A stretch of 64,000 nt of DNA from Labedella populi (GCF_004078655.1 NZ_RZNC01000001.1:434001-498000); one strand, 5' to 3'; positions 16,415-24,859 are shown, counted from the stretch's first letter. A program made the numbers and translations. Notes: a model not told the origin generated them from the letters alone.

Positions 16415-16987
16415 ATGTCATCCAACGGACGTGTATCAACCTCTCATCGTGGTCGTCTACGCCTAGCGGGCGTCGTCTCTGCGCTAGCTCTAGCGGTCGC
16501 ATTGGTAGCGGTCCCGACTTCTGCAAACGCATACACGCACACAGGTCTGAGATGGGCGACGCCGAATCTCAGGATCGATACTTCGGGGGCCAGTGGGGCG
16601 TCGAAGACAGCTCTCAGTTCAGCGATAAGCCACATCTCTGACAGGACCGACGTATTGCTTCTCGGAACGAGTGCGACGGATCCAACCTGGAAAGCGAGGA
16701 ATGGCAACTACGGCGCCACGGGCTGGGAGGGCTTGAACAGCACGACGCAACTGGCGGGAAGGACCTTGTCCTCGCTCAGCAGGGTAAACACACACTACGT
16801 CGCGAACACCACCGCGAACCAAGCACGAATTCGAGTCATCTGGCTGCACGAGCTTTCCCACGGACTCGGTTTGGGCCACGTGACCTCAAAGACACGCGTC
16901 ATGTACACCTCCGCTTCGGTTGCCTACAACAATGGGGTCCGCAACCTGACGAGCGATGAAATCAACGGGATCAACACCCTCTACTGA
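16415..16987 (+). CDS. secreted matrixin-like zinc metalloprotease
   Basis: A 190-residue precursor. ATG 16415 follows GGAAGGAAG and begins a signal peptide ending near PTSANA (about residue 39). The mature part carries the metzincin zinc motif HELSHGLGLGH (His145, His149, His155, catalytic Glu146) followed by the Met-turn VMY at about 162-164. This is the shortest form of a matrixin/M10-like catalytic domain. The protein should be active outside the cell. A lipoprotein gene follows 12 bp downstream, which mirrors the protease/lipoprotein pair at 6562-8376. Confidence 0.85.
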   Translation: MSSNGRVSTSHRGRLRLAGVVSALALAVALVAVPTSANAYTHTGLRWATPNLRIDTSGASGASKTALSSAISHISDRTDVLLLGTSATDPTWKARNGNYGATGWEGLNSTTQLAGRTLSSLSRVNTHYVANTTANQARIRVIWLHELSHGLGLGHVTSKTRVMYTSASVAYNNGVRNLTSDEINGINTLY

Positions 16988-16999
16988 GATGAGAGAAGA

Positions 17000-17575
17000 A
17001 TGAGAATTTCGAAGACGCTGACACTGCCTGTCGCTCTCGTGGCCCTCGTCAGCATTAGCGGGTGTGCCGTCCCTACGACGACGACCGATGGATCGCGCGC
17101 CACGCTCTATTCGTCGGTCAGCCAGCTTTCGGACGATAGCGACATTGTCGTTGTCGGCCACGTTGGAGAGCAGGAGACGGCGCGAGACATCGACGACGAA
17201 CTCGAGTTCACCATCTCTAAGGTCCACGTTGACGAAATCGTCAAAGCGGACGGGTCATTGCACGTCGGGGACGTCGTTGAGGTTCGACAAGTAGGCGCCC
17301 TACCTGATCCGGACGCAGACGAGATCTCCGTTCCGCCCACGCCGCTTCTCGATGGGGGGGGAACGTATCTCCTGTACCTCACGGCGTCTGGCCTGCCCGC
17401 GCCGTACGATACCCAGTTCTATGTCACCGGAGCTAATGCGGGTGCGTACCACGGTTCGTCCGCGTTTAGTCGGCAGGCGGAGGAGACCGTGACCTTCGAA
17501 GCGGTAGATCCGACAGAGGGCGAGGATCTGCCCGCGGAGTTGACGCTCGATGAGGCGGAGGCCGCGGCCGAGTGA
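17000..17575 (+). CDS. lipoprotein cotranscribed with the metalloprotease
   Basis: A 191-residue protein with lipobox VSISGC (Cys about 22). The mature domain is beta-rich, with IVVVGHVGEQETARDIDDEL, FTISKVHVDEIVKADGSLHV, and later GGGTYLLYLTASG, similar to small OB-like domains of unknown function in actinobacterial lipoproteins. ATG 17000 has GAGAGAAGA upstream and sits 12 bp after the protease stop, so one transcript is expected, ending at the strong terminator at 17592. It may tether or restrain the protease; this is inference. Confidence 0.7.
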   Translation: MRISKTLTLPVALVALVSISGCAVPTTTTDGSRATLYSSVSQLSDDSDIVVVGHVGEQETARDIDDELEFTISKVHVDEIVKADGSLHVGDVVEVRQVGALPDPDADEISVPPTPLLDGGGTYLLYLTASGLPAPYDTQFYVTGANAGAYHGSSAFSRQAEETVTFEAVDPTEGEDLPAELTLDEAEAAAE

Positions 17576-17591
17576 GCCGTCCGTATCGCTC

Positions 17592-17623
17592 AAGGGGCCC
17601 CGGACTGACCGGGGCCCCTTTTT
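17592..17623 (+). terminator. strong Rho-independent terminator
   Basis: A perfect 12-bp stem (AAGGGGCCCCGG, loop ACTGA) followed by TTT and TTG, directly after the lipoprotein stop codon. Confidence 0.9.
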
Positions 17624-17665
17624 GTCAATGCGGCTCGAGGGGCATCGCCGGCTGACAGTGAATCT

Positions 17666-17905
17666 TCATTTGTGGCCCCAGGCCGCACGAACGCGATCGC
17701 GCATTTCATCGTGGGCGCCCGACGGCGGGAGACTCGCCCCCGATACGAGCTGGCCGTGACCTTCCAGCCGACGCTCGATCCGGCCGACCTCGCTCTTGGG
17801 AATGCCGGTGATCTGCGCGATATCTCTGATGCTGCGCTTCTCATGCAGGAGCGGATAGGCAGATCCGCGACATACGTCATCGCCCAGTGGATCGGCATGC
17901 CGATC
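17666..17905 (-). pseudogene. helix-turn-helix protein fragment
   Basis: The minus strand reads AYPLLHEKRSIRDIAQITGI, then PKSEVGRIERRL, and ends AAWGHK before a stop at 17666. SIRDIAQITGIPKSEVGRI has the shape of a DNA-binding helix-turn-helix (sigma-like or transposase-type). No start codon or upstream domain is preserved; upstream it meets the IS481 remnant. I regard it as the surviving end of a disrupted gene. Confidence 0.4.
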
Positions 17906-17910
17906 GAGTC

Positions 17911-18339
17911 GGGTTCGACTACGTCCACTCCCTCGTCGATGACCATTCCCGGCTGGCCTAGGTCCTCGACGACGAAAAATGACCCACCTGCGCGGCGTTC
18001 CTCGAACGAGCGATCGCGTATTTCGCCGGCCACGGGATCACTCGTATCGAGCGGTTGATCACCGATAACGCCTGGGCTTACCGGTTCTCGCTGCGCGAGA
18101 TCTGCACCACACACGACATCACACAGAAGTTCATCAAACCGCACTGCCCCTGGCAGAACGGCAAAGTCGAACGCTTCAACCGCACCCTGCAAACCGAATG
18201 GGCCTACCGGCAGATCTTCCTCACCAACACCGACCGCTCCACCGCCCTTGCGCCGTGGCTCGAGCACTACAACACTGAACGACGCCGCTCAGCCCTCGGA
18301 GACCGCCCACCAACCGCCCGACTGCAACCAACGTCATGA
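17911..18339 (+). pseudogene. IS481-family transposase C-terminal remnant
   Basis: One frame gives GFDYVHSLVDDHSRLA, stop TAG at 17959, VLDDEK, stop TGA at 17980, then TCAAFLERAIAYFAGHGITR, LITDNAWAYR, PHCPWQNGKVERFNRTLQTE and HYNTERRRSALG. These are the central and final parts of the rve/DDE integrase core of IS481 transposases, with the Asp and Glu of the catalytic centre still visible. Two in-frame stops and loss of the N-terminal half make it inactive. Confidence 0.9.
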
Positions 18340-18353
18340 CCGAGTACATCTAG

Positions 18354-18373
18354 AGCGTGTTGCTAAACGGCCA
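18354..18373. repeat. solitary IS5/IS427-type terminal repeat
   Basis: AGCGTGTTGCTAAACGGCC, preceded by CTAG at 18350, matches the terminal repeats of the complete element (GTGTTGCTAAA core). No second end or transposase of that type lies nearby, so it is the remnant of another insertion. Confidence 0.5.
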
Positions 18374-18827
18374 TGCGCAGGCGCCGGCGGTCTAGGCGCT
18401 CGGTGGTGCTGCGTGATGCTCTCGGCTCGTCGGAGTGTGGGGCGCACGGCCGTCGCGTCAGGAGTCGGAACTGGGCTGCCGGTCGGGCTCGGTGAGCAGG
18501 AGGCGCAGCCTGGAGCGTGTCATTGCATCGACGTCGAGCCGGTCGAGGATGAGTCTGGGCGTTCTCTGCGATGAGGTGACCGGGGTCGGCAGGGGGCTGG
18601 CGCGCCCGAAACCTTGCCAGCGAGCGGCGAAAAGGGGTCGGTAGTTCCGTCCCCTCCTAGTACGTCGTCTCGTGTCCTGATCACTGGCATCGAGTCCGCC
18701 CGTAGGCGGGGATTGAGAAGACTTGACGCTCAGCATCGCCGGATGATCATCACGGTCGAGGGCCCAAATGCTGCCGGTAAAATGACCTGGTGTCCCGCGA
18801 ACGTCGTTCGCGGACCCCCCTTATCGG
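18374..18827. other. intergenic region, no supported gene
   Basis: About 450 bp between the IS debris and the copper cluster. A 92-residue minus-strand frame (18458-18736) exists but has no coding character that I trust. Confidence 0.45.
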
Positions 18828-19232
18828 TCAGAGGGCGGCGAGGAGGGCGTTGCACGTCTGTTCACAGCGCCGGCACGCCTCCGCGCATACGCGACAGTGC
18901 TCGTGCATGCCGGCGTGCTTCTCGCACTCTTCAGCGCAGCGGACGCACGCGTCCCGGCACACTTCGACAAGAGCCCGGATAAGGACGGTGTCAGAGGTGG
19001 GCCGGGCGAGGACCTTTCCCGTCGCGGCGCAGACGTCGGCGCAGTCGAGGTTACGGCGGATGCACTCGCGCAGGTCCACGACCATGTCTTCGGCGAGGCA
19101 GGCGTCGGCGCACGATGTGCAGATGACCTCGCACTCGATGCATGCAGCGATGCAATCCGCGAGAAGCGCGGTATCCACACCGTTGCTGCCGTCGGGGTGG
19201 GTCTTGAGCATGTTCTCAATGAAGGTCGTCAT
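18828..19232 (-). CDS. four-helix-bundle copper-binding protein (DUF326/Csp-like)
   Basis: A 134-residue cysteine-rich protein. Cysteines recur in CxxxC and CxxC spacing along four predicted helices (DCIAACIECEVICTSCADAC, RNLDCADVCAATG, VCRDACVRCAEECEKH, CRVCAEACRRCEQTC). This is the DUF326 pattern found in cytosolic copper storage proteins (Csp), which bind many Cu(I) ions inside the bundle. ATG 19232 has AGGAGA eight bases upstream. It is the last gene of the minus-strand copper cluster, which supports a copper role. Confidence 0.85.
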   Translation of the reverse strand: MTTFIENMLKTHPDGSNGVDTALLADCIAACIECEVICTSCADACLAEDMVVDLRECIRRNLDCADVCAATGKVLARPTSDTVLIRALVEVCRDACVRCAEECEKHAGMHEHCRVCAEACRRCEQTCNALLAAL

Positions 19233-19598
19233 TGTCACTTCTCCTGTCGTGTGGTTGCCGCCTCACGACGAGGGTACGAGGAGAAGACACGTTCCCGACA
19301 GGGCTTGTGAGGTCACCACATCGAGGCGGCAGATGATGTGGTGGCCCCGTCCCGGCTTGCTGACGACGTCAGTCGTGGCGAAAGTTCATCAGCTATCCCA
19401 CACGGGTGTCCAGGTCGCTCCGAAGTCGGACGTGACGCTGATTCCGCGATCGTCCGTGACGAAGGAGCGCTGACCTGTTGGGTCCACCGTGATCACTCCC
19501 GGGCCCGTAAGAACGGTGGTGGCGCGCAGGGCGCGCGGAGGCGGAGAGATGATGACTCGTTTCGGAGAGGAAAGCCGAGAACCGGGTCTGCGGGTCTG
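19233..19598. other. intergenic region within the copper cluster
   Basis: About 365 bp between the copper-storage-like gene and the DUF305 gene. No coding frame or clear CsoR palindrome was found. Confidence 0.45.
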
Positions 19599-20201
19599 TT
19601 ACAGGGACGCGAGGAGCTCCTGCATCATGACGATCTCCTCGGTCTGGTCGGCGACGATCTTCTCGGCGAACTCGACGGCGTCAGCGTTCTGGCCGTTGTC
19701 CACTTCGCCTTGAGCCATGCTGACCGCGCCCTGGTGGTGCTCGATCATCTGCTCGAGGAACAGGGTCGAGGCTTCGGCGCCGGTCGCCGCTTCGAGCGCG
19801 GCCATGTCCTCCTCGGACATCATGCCCCCGTGGTCCATTCCCTCCATTCCCTCCATGCCCTCGACGCCCCAGTTGGCAAGCCACGAGTTCATCTTCTCGA
19901 TCTCCGGCTCCTGTGCTGCCTTGATCTTCTCCGCGAGAGCGGCGACCTCCTCATTGACGCCCTCCTTCTCCAGGAGAACGTCTGACATCTCGATCGCCTG
20001 CTCGTGATGCATGACCATCGCGGACGCGAACATCGTGTCCGCGTCGTTGACGTCCGCCGAGGAGGCGCTCTCCGAGGGGGAGGAGGAGCTTCCATGGTCC
20101 ATGCCGGCCATCCCATCATCGGACCCGGCGCTGGAGCACCCGGCGAGGACAAGAGCGGTGGCGAGAGCGGTTGATGCGACAGCGACTCTGCGCGTGTTCA
20201 T
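19599..20201 (-). CDS. DUF305 copper-associated lipoprotein
   Basis: A 200-residue lipoprotein with lipobox LVLAGC (Cys22). The mature protein is a DUF305 helical domain, with histidine and methionine motifs MVMHHEQAIEMSDV and MIEHHQGAVSMA, and methionine-rich stretches (MAGMDH, EGMEGMEGMDHGGMM) suited to copper binding. DUF305 proteins occur with copper resistance genes and are thought to bind Cu outside the membrane. ATG 20201 has AAGGAA upstream. It lies between copZ and the DUF326 gene. Confidence 0.85.
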   Translation of the reverse strand: MNTRRVAVASTALATALVLAGCSSAGSDDGMAGMDHGSSSSPSESASSADVNDADTMFASAMVMHHEQAIEMSDVLLEKEGVNEEVAALAEKIKAAQEPEIEKMNSWLANWGVEGMEGMEGMDHGGMMSEEDMAALEAATGAEASTLFLEQMIEHHQGAVSMAQGEVDNGQNADAVEFAEKIVADQTEEIVMMQELLASL

Positions 20202-20398
20202 GATGTGTTCCTTCTTTCAGTGGGTGCAGGTAATTTCCCGCGCCGCTGACGGCGCGGTCGGTTTCTGTGCTGTGCAGAACCGGGAAACCGGTCCGACTGA
20301 TGGAGAGAACGTGTAAAGACCGTGTGGGCAGCATCCGCAGCGGCGGTCCGCGCCGGTCGCGGTCGGTCGCGAGAATGCCCCTAGGTGGATGAGAGGGC

Positions 20399-20728
20399 CT
20401 AAGCGGGCGATGTGGCAACGGTGTATCCCGCCTCCGCGACGGCGGCGTTGATCTGATCAGCGGTGATCGGAGCGGTGCTCGTGACGGTCACCGTCGAGGA
20501 ACCGCCGACGTTGAGCTTCACGTCCACGCCGCTGACACCGTCGATGCCCGCAAGCTCCTTGGTGACGCTCTGCACACAGTGCCCACAAGTCATGCCGTCG
20601 ACGAGGACCTCGGCGCTCACGGGGCCGGCAGTGACCGACGATGTCGCCGGAGCGGCATCCGTCGCGCAGCAGACGCAAGACGAGTTCGCGTCTGTCAGTC
20701 CCAGATCGTTTCGTTCTGTCGCGCACAT
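20399..20728 (-). CDS. copZ: copper chaperone CopZ-like, HMA domain
   Basis: A 109-residue protein with one heavy-metal-associated domain (about 38-106): metal site GMTCGHC (Cys48, Cys51), then VTKELAGIDGVSGVDVKLNV and ending AEAGYTVA. It would deliver Cu(I) to a transporter or repressor. It has an extra N-terminal tail with CVCC (Cys18, 20, 21), longer than the usual 70-residue CopZ and possibly a second metal site. It begins 17 bp after the extended csoR end, so csoR-copZ form an operon. No copA ATPase is present. Confidence 0.88.
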   Translation of the reverse strand: MCATERNDLGLTDANSSCVCCATDAAPATSSVTAGPVSAEVLVDGMTCGHCVQSVTKELAGIDGVSGVDVKLNVGGSSTVTVTSTAPITADQINAAVAEAGYTVATSPA

Positions 20729-20782
20729 GGTGTTGTTTCTTTCGGTCAGGACCGCACGAGGCGCGCGATCGCAGCGCTCTCC

Positions 20783-21025
20783 TCATGGAGCTTCTTCAGC
20801 TACCGCTCCGCCTTCGGCGCTGGCTTCCGCGACGCAGTGGCTGAGATGGTCATTCGGGAGTGGAAGTGCCACATTCTCGGGCGCTTTCGTAGCGGCAGAA
20901 ATTTGAGTGAGGATATCGATGCAATACACGTCGTCCTCGACCATGCGAACGATCCCGTGCACCTGTCCTTCGGCCGGATTGAGCCGCTCGGTCAGATCGC
21001 TCTTGTTCTCGACATACCCACTCAT
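20783..21025 (-). CDS. csoR: CsoR-type copper-sensing repressor, C-terminally frameshifted
   Basis: An 80-residue DUF156/CsoR protein. The Cu(I) ligands are in place: Cys35 in DVYCIDIL, His60 and Cys64 in NDHLSHC. From residue about 77 the frame changes: the usual tail KLHEESAAIARLVRS is encoded one frame over, ending at 20746, so a single-base change has replaced the last 15 residues by EAP. Helix 2 also has unusual prolines (KAPENVALPLP). The repressor may be impaired. ATG 21025 is chosen because the GGGGGG Shine-Dalgarno fits it and the operator overlaps the upstream ATG. Confidence 0.8.
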   Translation of the reverse strand: MSGYVENKSDLTERLNPAEGQVHGIVRMVEDDVYCIDILTQISAATKAPENVALPLPNDHLSHCVAEASAEGGAVAEEAP

Positions 21026-21030
21026 GCGCA

Positions 21031-21045
21031 TACCCCCCAGGGGTA
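21031..21045. promoter_or_regulatory. CsoR operator
   Basis: TACCCC-CCA-GGGGTA, the typical CsoR palindrome, lies directly before the csoR start and includes its G-rich ribosome binding site. Binding would block both transcription and perhaps translation, giving autoregulation by copper. Confidence 0.75.
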
Positions 21046-21128
21046 CAAGCATACGGGTTGTTTCGAGCTGTGGTTAGCCCGTTCAGCTTCCCGGGCGAGT
21101 GCGGCAGCGGAGGCGGCCAGTAGCCGTG

Positions 21129-21385
21129 ATGCACACCCACCTCTGCTACTCCGAGTTCGGCATCGTCATCGAGGCGATCCGTGGACTCGACGCCGGCGCG
21201 GCGAGCATCGAGGCGGTGCGCAGCCGCATGCAGATCGTCGACGACATCGCCGCGAGCGGCTTCGGCCACGGCCGCGGCCGGGCGTCGACGGCATTCACTC
21301 GCCGCACGTACCGAGCACGGCGGAGGTCGTCGACCTCATCGAGCGAGCGCTCCCCGCCGTGCCCGACCGGTGCTGTGAATCAACC
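21129..21385 (+). pseudogene. metE (cobalamin-independent methionine synthase) C-terminal remnant
   Basis: The text MHTHLCYSEFGIVIEAIRGL and SRMQIVDDIAASGFGHGRG matches the C-terminal catalytic domain of MetE, including the zinc-ligand Cys in HLCYSEF. After GFGHGRG the match continues in a neighbouring frame as GVDGIHSPHVPSTAEVVDLI, so there is a frameshift, and it ends before the final CGLKTR motif. Only about 85 of 750 residues remain. Confidence 0.75.
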
Positions 21386-21390
21386 CGGGG

Positions 21391-22422
21391 TCAGTGGGCG
21401 CCCGAGAGGCCGCGGTGGCGTTGGGCGACGCCCGCCGTGCCGTACGGGTAGTCGTCGACACGCGGAGTGCTCGCGTCGGTGAGGCGCTGCGTCTCCTCGT
21501 CCGAGAGCACGAGGTCCGTCGCGGCCATGTTGTCGCGGAGCTGCTCGACCGTGCGGGCGCCGAGGATGACGCTCGTCACGGCTGGGCGGTCGCCGAGCCA
21601 CCGCAAGGCCACCTGCGACGACGAGACGCCGTGCCCGTCCGCGATCTCCTTCACGGCATCGACGACGTTCCACGTGCGCTCGTCGGAGTTGCGCTCCTGC
21701 CACGCCTCCATGCCGCGCGTCGGATTCTCACCCAGACGCGTCGAACCGGTCGGCGGCACGTCGCGCTCGTACTTGCCGCTGAGCCAACCGCCGCCGAGGG
21801 GCGACCACGGCAGCAGTCCGATGTTCGCGTCGAGGGCTGCGGGGACGACCTCGTGCTCGATGTCGCGGACGAGCAGATTGTACTGCGGCTGCAGGGTCAC
21901 GGGGGCGGCGAAGCCGTGCGCTTTCGCGACGTGCACGGCCTTCGTGAGCTGCCAACCGAGGTAGTTCGAGAAGCCGTAGTATCCGATCTTGCCGGCGCTC
22001 ACGGCGTCGTCGAGGAAGCGCAAGGTCTCCTCGATGGGCGTGTGGGCATCCCACGCGTGCATCTGGTAGAGGTCGATGTGGTCGACGCCGAGCCGCGAGA
22101 GCGAAGCGTCGAGGGCGGTGCGGAGGTGGCGGCGCGAGAGGCCGACGTCGTTCGGCCCGTCGCCCATGGGGAAGCGGCCCTTCGTCGCGATGACGAGCTG
22201 GGCTGCCTCCGTCGGGTGCTCGGCCAGCCAATGTCCGATGATCGTCTCCGAGACGCCGGCGCTGTAGACGTCGGCGGTGTCGATAAAGGTTCCACCGGCC
22301 CCGACGTAGGCGTCGAGGATCTCGTGCGACGTCTCCTCCGTGGCCTCCGCCCCGAACGTCATGGTGCCGAGGGCCTGCTCGGAGACGGCAGCTCCTGAGC
22401 CACCGAGAGTGCGGTACTGCAT
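21391..22422 (-). CDS. aldo/keto reductase
   Basis: A 343-residue NADPH-dependent oxidoreductase of the AKR superfamily. The catalytic tetrad is visible: Asp in FIDTADVYSAG, the following Tyr, Lys in VIATKGRF and His in LYQMHAWD. The cofactor region VILGARTVEQLRDN is near residue 295. The TIM-barrel length is normal. ATG 22422 follows AAGGAGCATGC. It reduces or oxidises carbonyl compounds; the substrate is not evident. It is transcribed alone, divergent from the dioxygenase-like gene. Confidence 0.92.
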   Translation of the reverse strand: MQYRTLGGSGAAVSEQALGTMTFGAEATEETSHEILDAYVGAGGTFIDTADVYSAGVSETIIGHWLAEHPTEAAQLVIATKGRFPMGDGPNDVGLSRRHLRTALDASLSRLGVDHIDLYQMHAWDAHTPIEETLRFLDDAVSAGKIGYYGFSNYLGWQLTKAVHVAKAHGFAAPVTLQPQYNLLVRDIEHEVVPAALDANIGLLPWSPLGGGWLSGKYERDVPPTGSTRLGENPTRGMEAWQERNSDERTWNVVDAVKEIADGHGVSSSQVALRWLGDRPAVTSVILGARTVEQLRDNMAATDLVLSDEETQRLTDASTPRVDDYPYGTAGVAQRHRGLSGAH

Positions 22423-22615
22423 GCATGCTCCTTGTCGTCGTGGTCGGCGCGCAGCCGGAGCCACGACGCCTCGGCAAGTCTCGGCCCCGGGGGGAAGTGG
22501 CGCAAGGCCTCGACGCGGTTGATCCATAGCGTTCGGCTAGACGCGGCAGGGAGTCGCCACAGCGGATTCGCCCAGACTCGGTGGACGGACACGAGCACGA
22601 TGGAAGGACGACCTC

Positions 22616-23587
22616 ATGGCGCGCATCCCGGAACCGGAGCGGACACCCGACGGACCACGATACGAGGGGCGGAGCCTCGACAGACCGGACGAGGAGGTCG
22701 TGGACCAGGGATTGCGCTTCGACGTGGGAACGCTCGTGACCCGCCGCAACGTGCTCGCATTTCTCGGCCTCGGAGTGGGCACGCTCGCGCTGGCCGCGTG
22801 CTCCGGGGGACGTGGTGCATCGTCGACCGCCTCCACGGCGTCGGGATCGGCGTCGGGATCGGCGACGTCGGGCACGACGTCCGCCGGAGAGATTCCGGAT
22901 GAGACGGCAGGACCGTACCCGGGAGACGGGTCGAACGGTCCAGACGTCCTCGCGGATTCCGGGATCGTGCGGAGCGACATCCGCTCGAGCATCGGCGGCG
23001 GAGCGACGGCCGCCGGGGTGCCGATGACGCTCACACTCACGATCCTCGACATGGCCGGAGGGGACGCGGCCTTCGAGGGCGTCGCCGTGTACGTGTGGCA
23101 CTGCGACGCAGCAGGCGGGTACTCCATGTACTCGGACGGAATCGAGAACGAGACCTACCTCCGGGGCGTCCAGGTCGCTGACGCCGACGGCACCGTGACG
23201 TACACCTCGATCGTCCCGGCTTGTTACACGGGCCGCTGGCCCCACATCCACTTCGAGGTGTACCCGGACGTCGACTCGATCACCGACTCGGCGAACGCGG
23301 TCGCGACATCGCAGGTCGCGCTCCCCGCGGACATGTGTCGCGATGTGTATGTGCTCGACGAGTACGCGGGCTCGACGAGCAACCTCCAGCAGGTGAGCCT
23401 CGACGCCGACAACGTCTTCGGCGACGACGGGGGAGCGTCACAGCTCGCGACCGTTACGGGAGACCCGTCCTCCGGCTACACGGTCACGCTCACGGTGCGT
23501 GTCGACACCACCACGACTCCGACAGCCGGTTCGGCACCGGCTGGGGGTCGTGGCGATGGCGGCGGCGTTCCGCCGGAGCGCGGCTGA
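22616..23587 (+). CDS. exported intradiol ring-cleavage dioxygenase-like lipoprotein
   Basis: A 323-residue protein. After a hydrophilic 35-residue start comes TRRNVLAFLGLGVGTLALAAC, a twin-arginine-like signal with lipobox. The catalytic domain (about 120-290) has the intradiol dioxygenase Fe(III) ligands: Tyr in GVAVYVWHCDAAGGYSMY, and Tyr, His, His in ACYTGRWPHIHFEVY. Cytoplasmic relatives cleave protocatechuate or catechol; surface-anchored forms have unknown substrates. ATG 22616 has GGAAGGAC upstream. It is divergent from the aldo/keto reductase. Confidence 0.88.
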   Translation: MARIPEPERTPDGPRYEGRSLDRPDEEVVDQGLRFDVGTLVTRRNVLAFLGLGVGTLALAACSGGRGASSTASTASGSASGSATSGTTSAGEIPDETAGPYPGDGSNGPDVLADSGIVRSDIRSSIGGGATAAGVPMTLTLTILDMAGGDAAFEGVAVYVWHCDAAGGYSMYSDGIENETYLRGVQVADADGTVTYTSIVPACYTGRWPHIHFEVYPDVDSITDSANAVATSQVALPADMCRDVYVLDEYAGSTSNLQQVSLDADNVFGDDGGASQLATVTGDPSSGYTVTLTVRVDTTTTPTAGSAPAGGRGDGGGVPPERG

Positions 23588-23592
23588 GGTCG

Positions 23593-23868
23593 TCAGAGAT
23601 CGAGGGAACCGACCGTCAGGATTCCGGCGAGGAGCGCCACGACCAGCGCCCACAGTGTTAGCAGGACGGCCGAGAGTCCGACCACGACGACGTAACCACC
23701 GAGCACCGTCAAAACGTCGCGCACGCGCGATCGGGTGGTTGGGGGAGTGAACGTGCGCCGTAGCGCTTCCCGGGCCCATCGGTGGAGACTGCCGGAGGCG
23801 CTGCGTGCAGGGGACAGGGCGGAGGACTGTCCGCGAGGGGTGTTCGTCTGTGTGGTGATCGTGGTCAT
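23593..23868 (-). CDS. small membrane protein of unknown function
   Basis: A 91-residue protein with a hydrophilic N-terminal half (TTQTNTPRGQSSALSPARSA) and a 40-residue hydrophobic C-terminal part forming one or two membrane helices (VLTVLGGYVVVVGLSAVLLT onwards). Its start at ATG 23868 lacks a clear ribosome binding site. It lies 98 bp downstream of... the Hsp20 gene on the same strand. No family recognised. Confidence 0.5.
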   Translation of the reverse strand: MTTITTQTNTPRGQSSALSPARSASGSLHRWAREALRRTFTPPTTRSRVRDVLTVLGGYVVVVGLSAVLLTLWALVVALLAGILTVGSLDL

Positions 23869-23966
23869 AGAGATCGTGTGGCTAGCCGTGAGGGCGGGGA
23901 GGACGGTGGCGGAGAAGGGACCGGCCCGGGGCGCCGGTCGACCGAGCGGCCCCGGGCCGGCCTGCG

Positions 23967-24395
23967 TCAGGCGTCGATCGCTTGCGGCGCCGCCGACTCG
24001 TCGGTCTCGACGGCGATCTTCCGCGGCTTCGCGCGTTCGGCGACCGGGATGATCACCGAGAGGACACCGTTCGCGTACGCCGCCGAGATGCCGTCGACAT
24101 CCACGCCGTCGCCGAGCGTGAACTGGCGGAGGAATGAGCCGGCTCCACGTTCGCGAGCCAGCCACCGGACGTCGTCCCGTCCGTCGGCTGTGCGTTGGGC
24201 GCGGATGGTCAGCTGGGTGCCATCGACGTCGATGTCGATCGAACCGGGATCGATGCCCGGGAGATCGGCGTTCAAGACGTAGCGGTCACCGTCGCGGAAC
24301 AGATCGACGGGCATGAATCGAGGTGCCCGAACGGAGTCCAGGACGGCCGCGGCGAAGCGATCCAGTTGGCTCATCGGGTCGAAGGTCAGTGCCAT
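23967..24395 (-). CDS. Hsp20 small heat-shock protein
   Basis: A 142-residue alpha-crystallin-domain chaperone. The ACD spans about residues 30-125, with DLPGIDPGSIDIDVDGTQLT and the signature AYANGVLSVIIPVAE near its end. ATG 24395 follows AAAGGAG. Such proteins hold unfolding proteins during heat stress. It is divergent from a MerR-type regulator starting at 24560, in the same way hsp20 and hspR-like genes are paired in other actinobacteria. Confidence 0.92.
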   Translation of the reverse strand: MALTFDPMSQLDRFAAAVLDSVRAPRFMPVDLFRDGDRYVLNADLPGIDPGSIDIDVDGTQLTIRAQRTADGRDDVRWLARERGAGSFLRQFTLGDGVDVDGISAAYANGVLSVIIPVAERAKPRKIAVETDESAAPQAIDA

Positions 24396-24559
24396 TGAGG
24401 ATTCTCCTTTCATGCGGTGCACGGGTGCGCCCGTGCGGTACGGATACGCGATCAGGAGCTGGCCGCTCCCTTGCTGATGATGGAGATTATCTGTATTTTC
24501 GGTTGCAGATTTTTTATACGACGAAAACGTGAACCACGCAAGTCCTGGAGGGGCATCGA

Positions 24560-24859
24560 ATGGTGGATCGGGATCCGGCGGCCCCCGTGTACGGCATCGC
24601 GGTCGCGGCGGGCCTGCTCGGAGTGCCCGAGGCCACGCTGAGACTGTACGAGAGCAAGGGGCTCCTGGAGCCGTCGCGCACTGCTGGCGGCACCCGTCGG
24701 TACAGCGACGACGACCTCGAGAGATTGCGCCGGGTCGCCGACCTGCGGGACGAGGGAGTCAACATCGCCGGGATCCGGCGCGTCCTCGACCTCGAGGACG
24801 AGAATCAGAATCTCCGAGATCGAGCGCTCGAGGACGACGGCGGGTCGGATCGCGAGTGA
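24560..24859 (+). CDS. MerR-family regulator (HspR-like)
   Basis: A 99-residue protein with an N-terminal winged helix: VYGIAVAAGLLGVPEATLRL, YESKGLLEPSRTAGGTRRYS, and DDLERLRRVADLRDEGVNIA, then a short coiled-coil helix. The length and sequence fit HspR, the heat-shock repressor, which binds with DnaK. ATG 24560 follows GGAGGGG. It is divergent from hsp20, so it likely controls that gene; I did not see a clear HAIR palindrome in the gap. Confidence 0.85.
   Translation: MVDRDPAAPVYGIAVAAGLLGVPEATLRLYESKGLLEPSRTAGGTRRYSDDDLERLRRVADLRDEGVNIAGIRRVLDLEDENQNLRDRALEDDGGSDRE

Noticed and set aside
18458-18736. 92-residue minus-strand frame before the copper cluster
   Set aside because: No ribosome binding site, no family resemblance, and it lies in IS debris.
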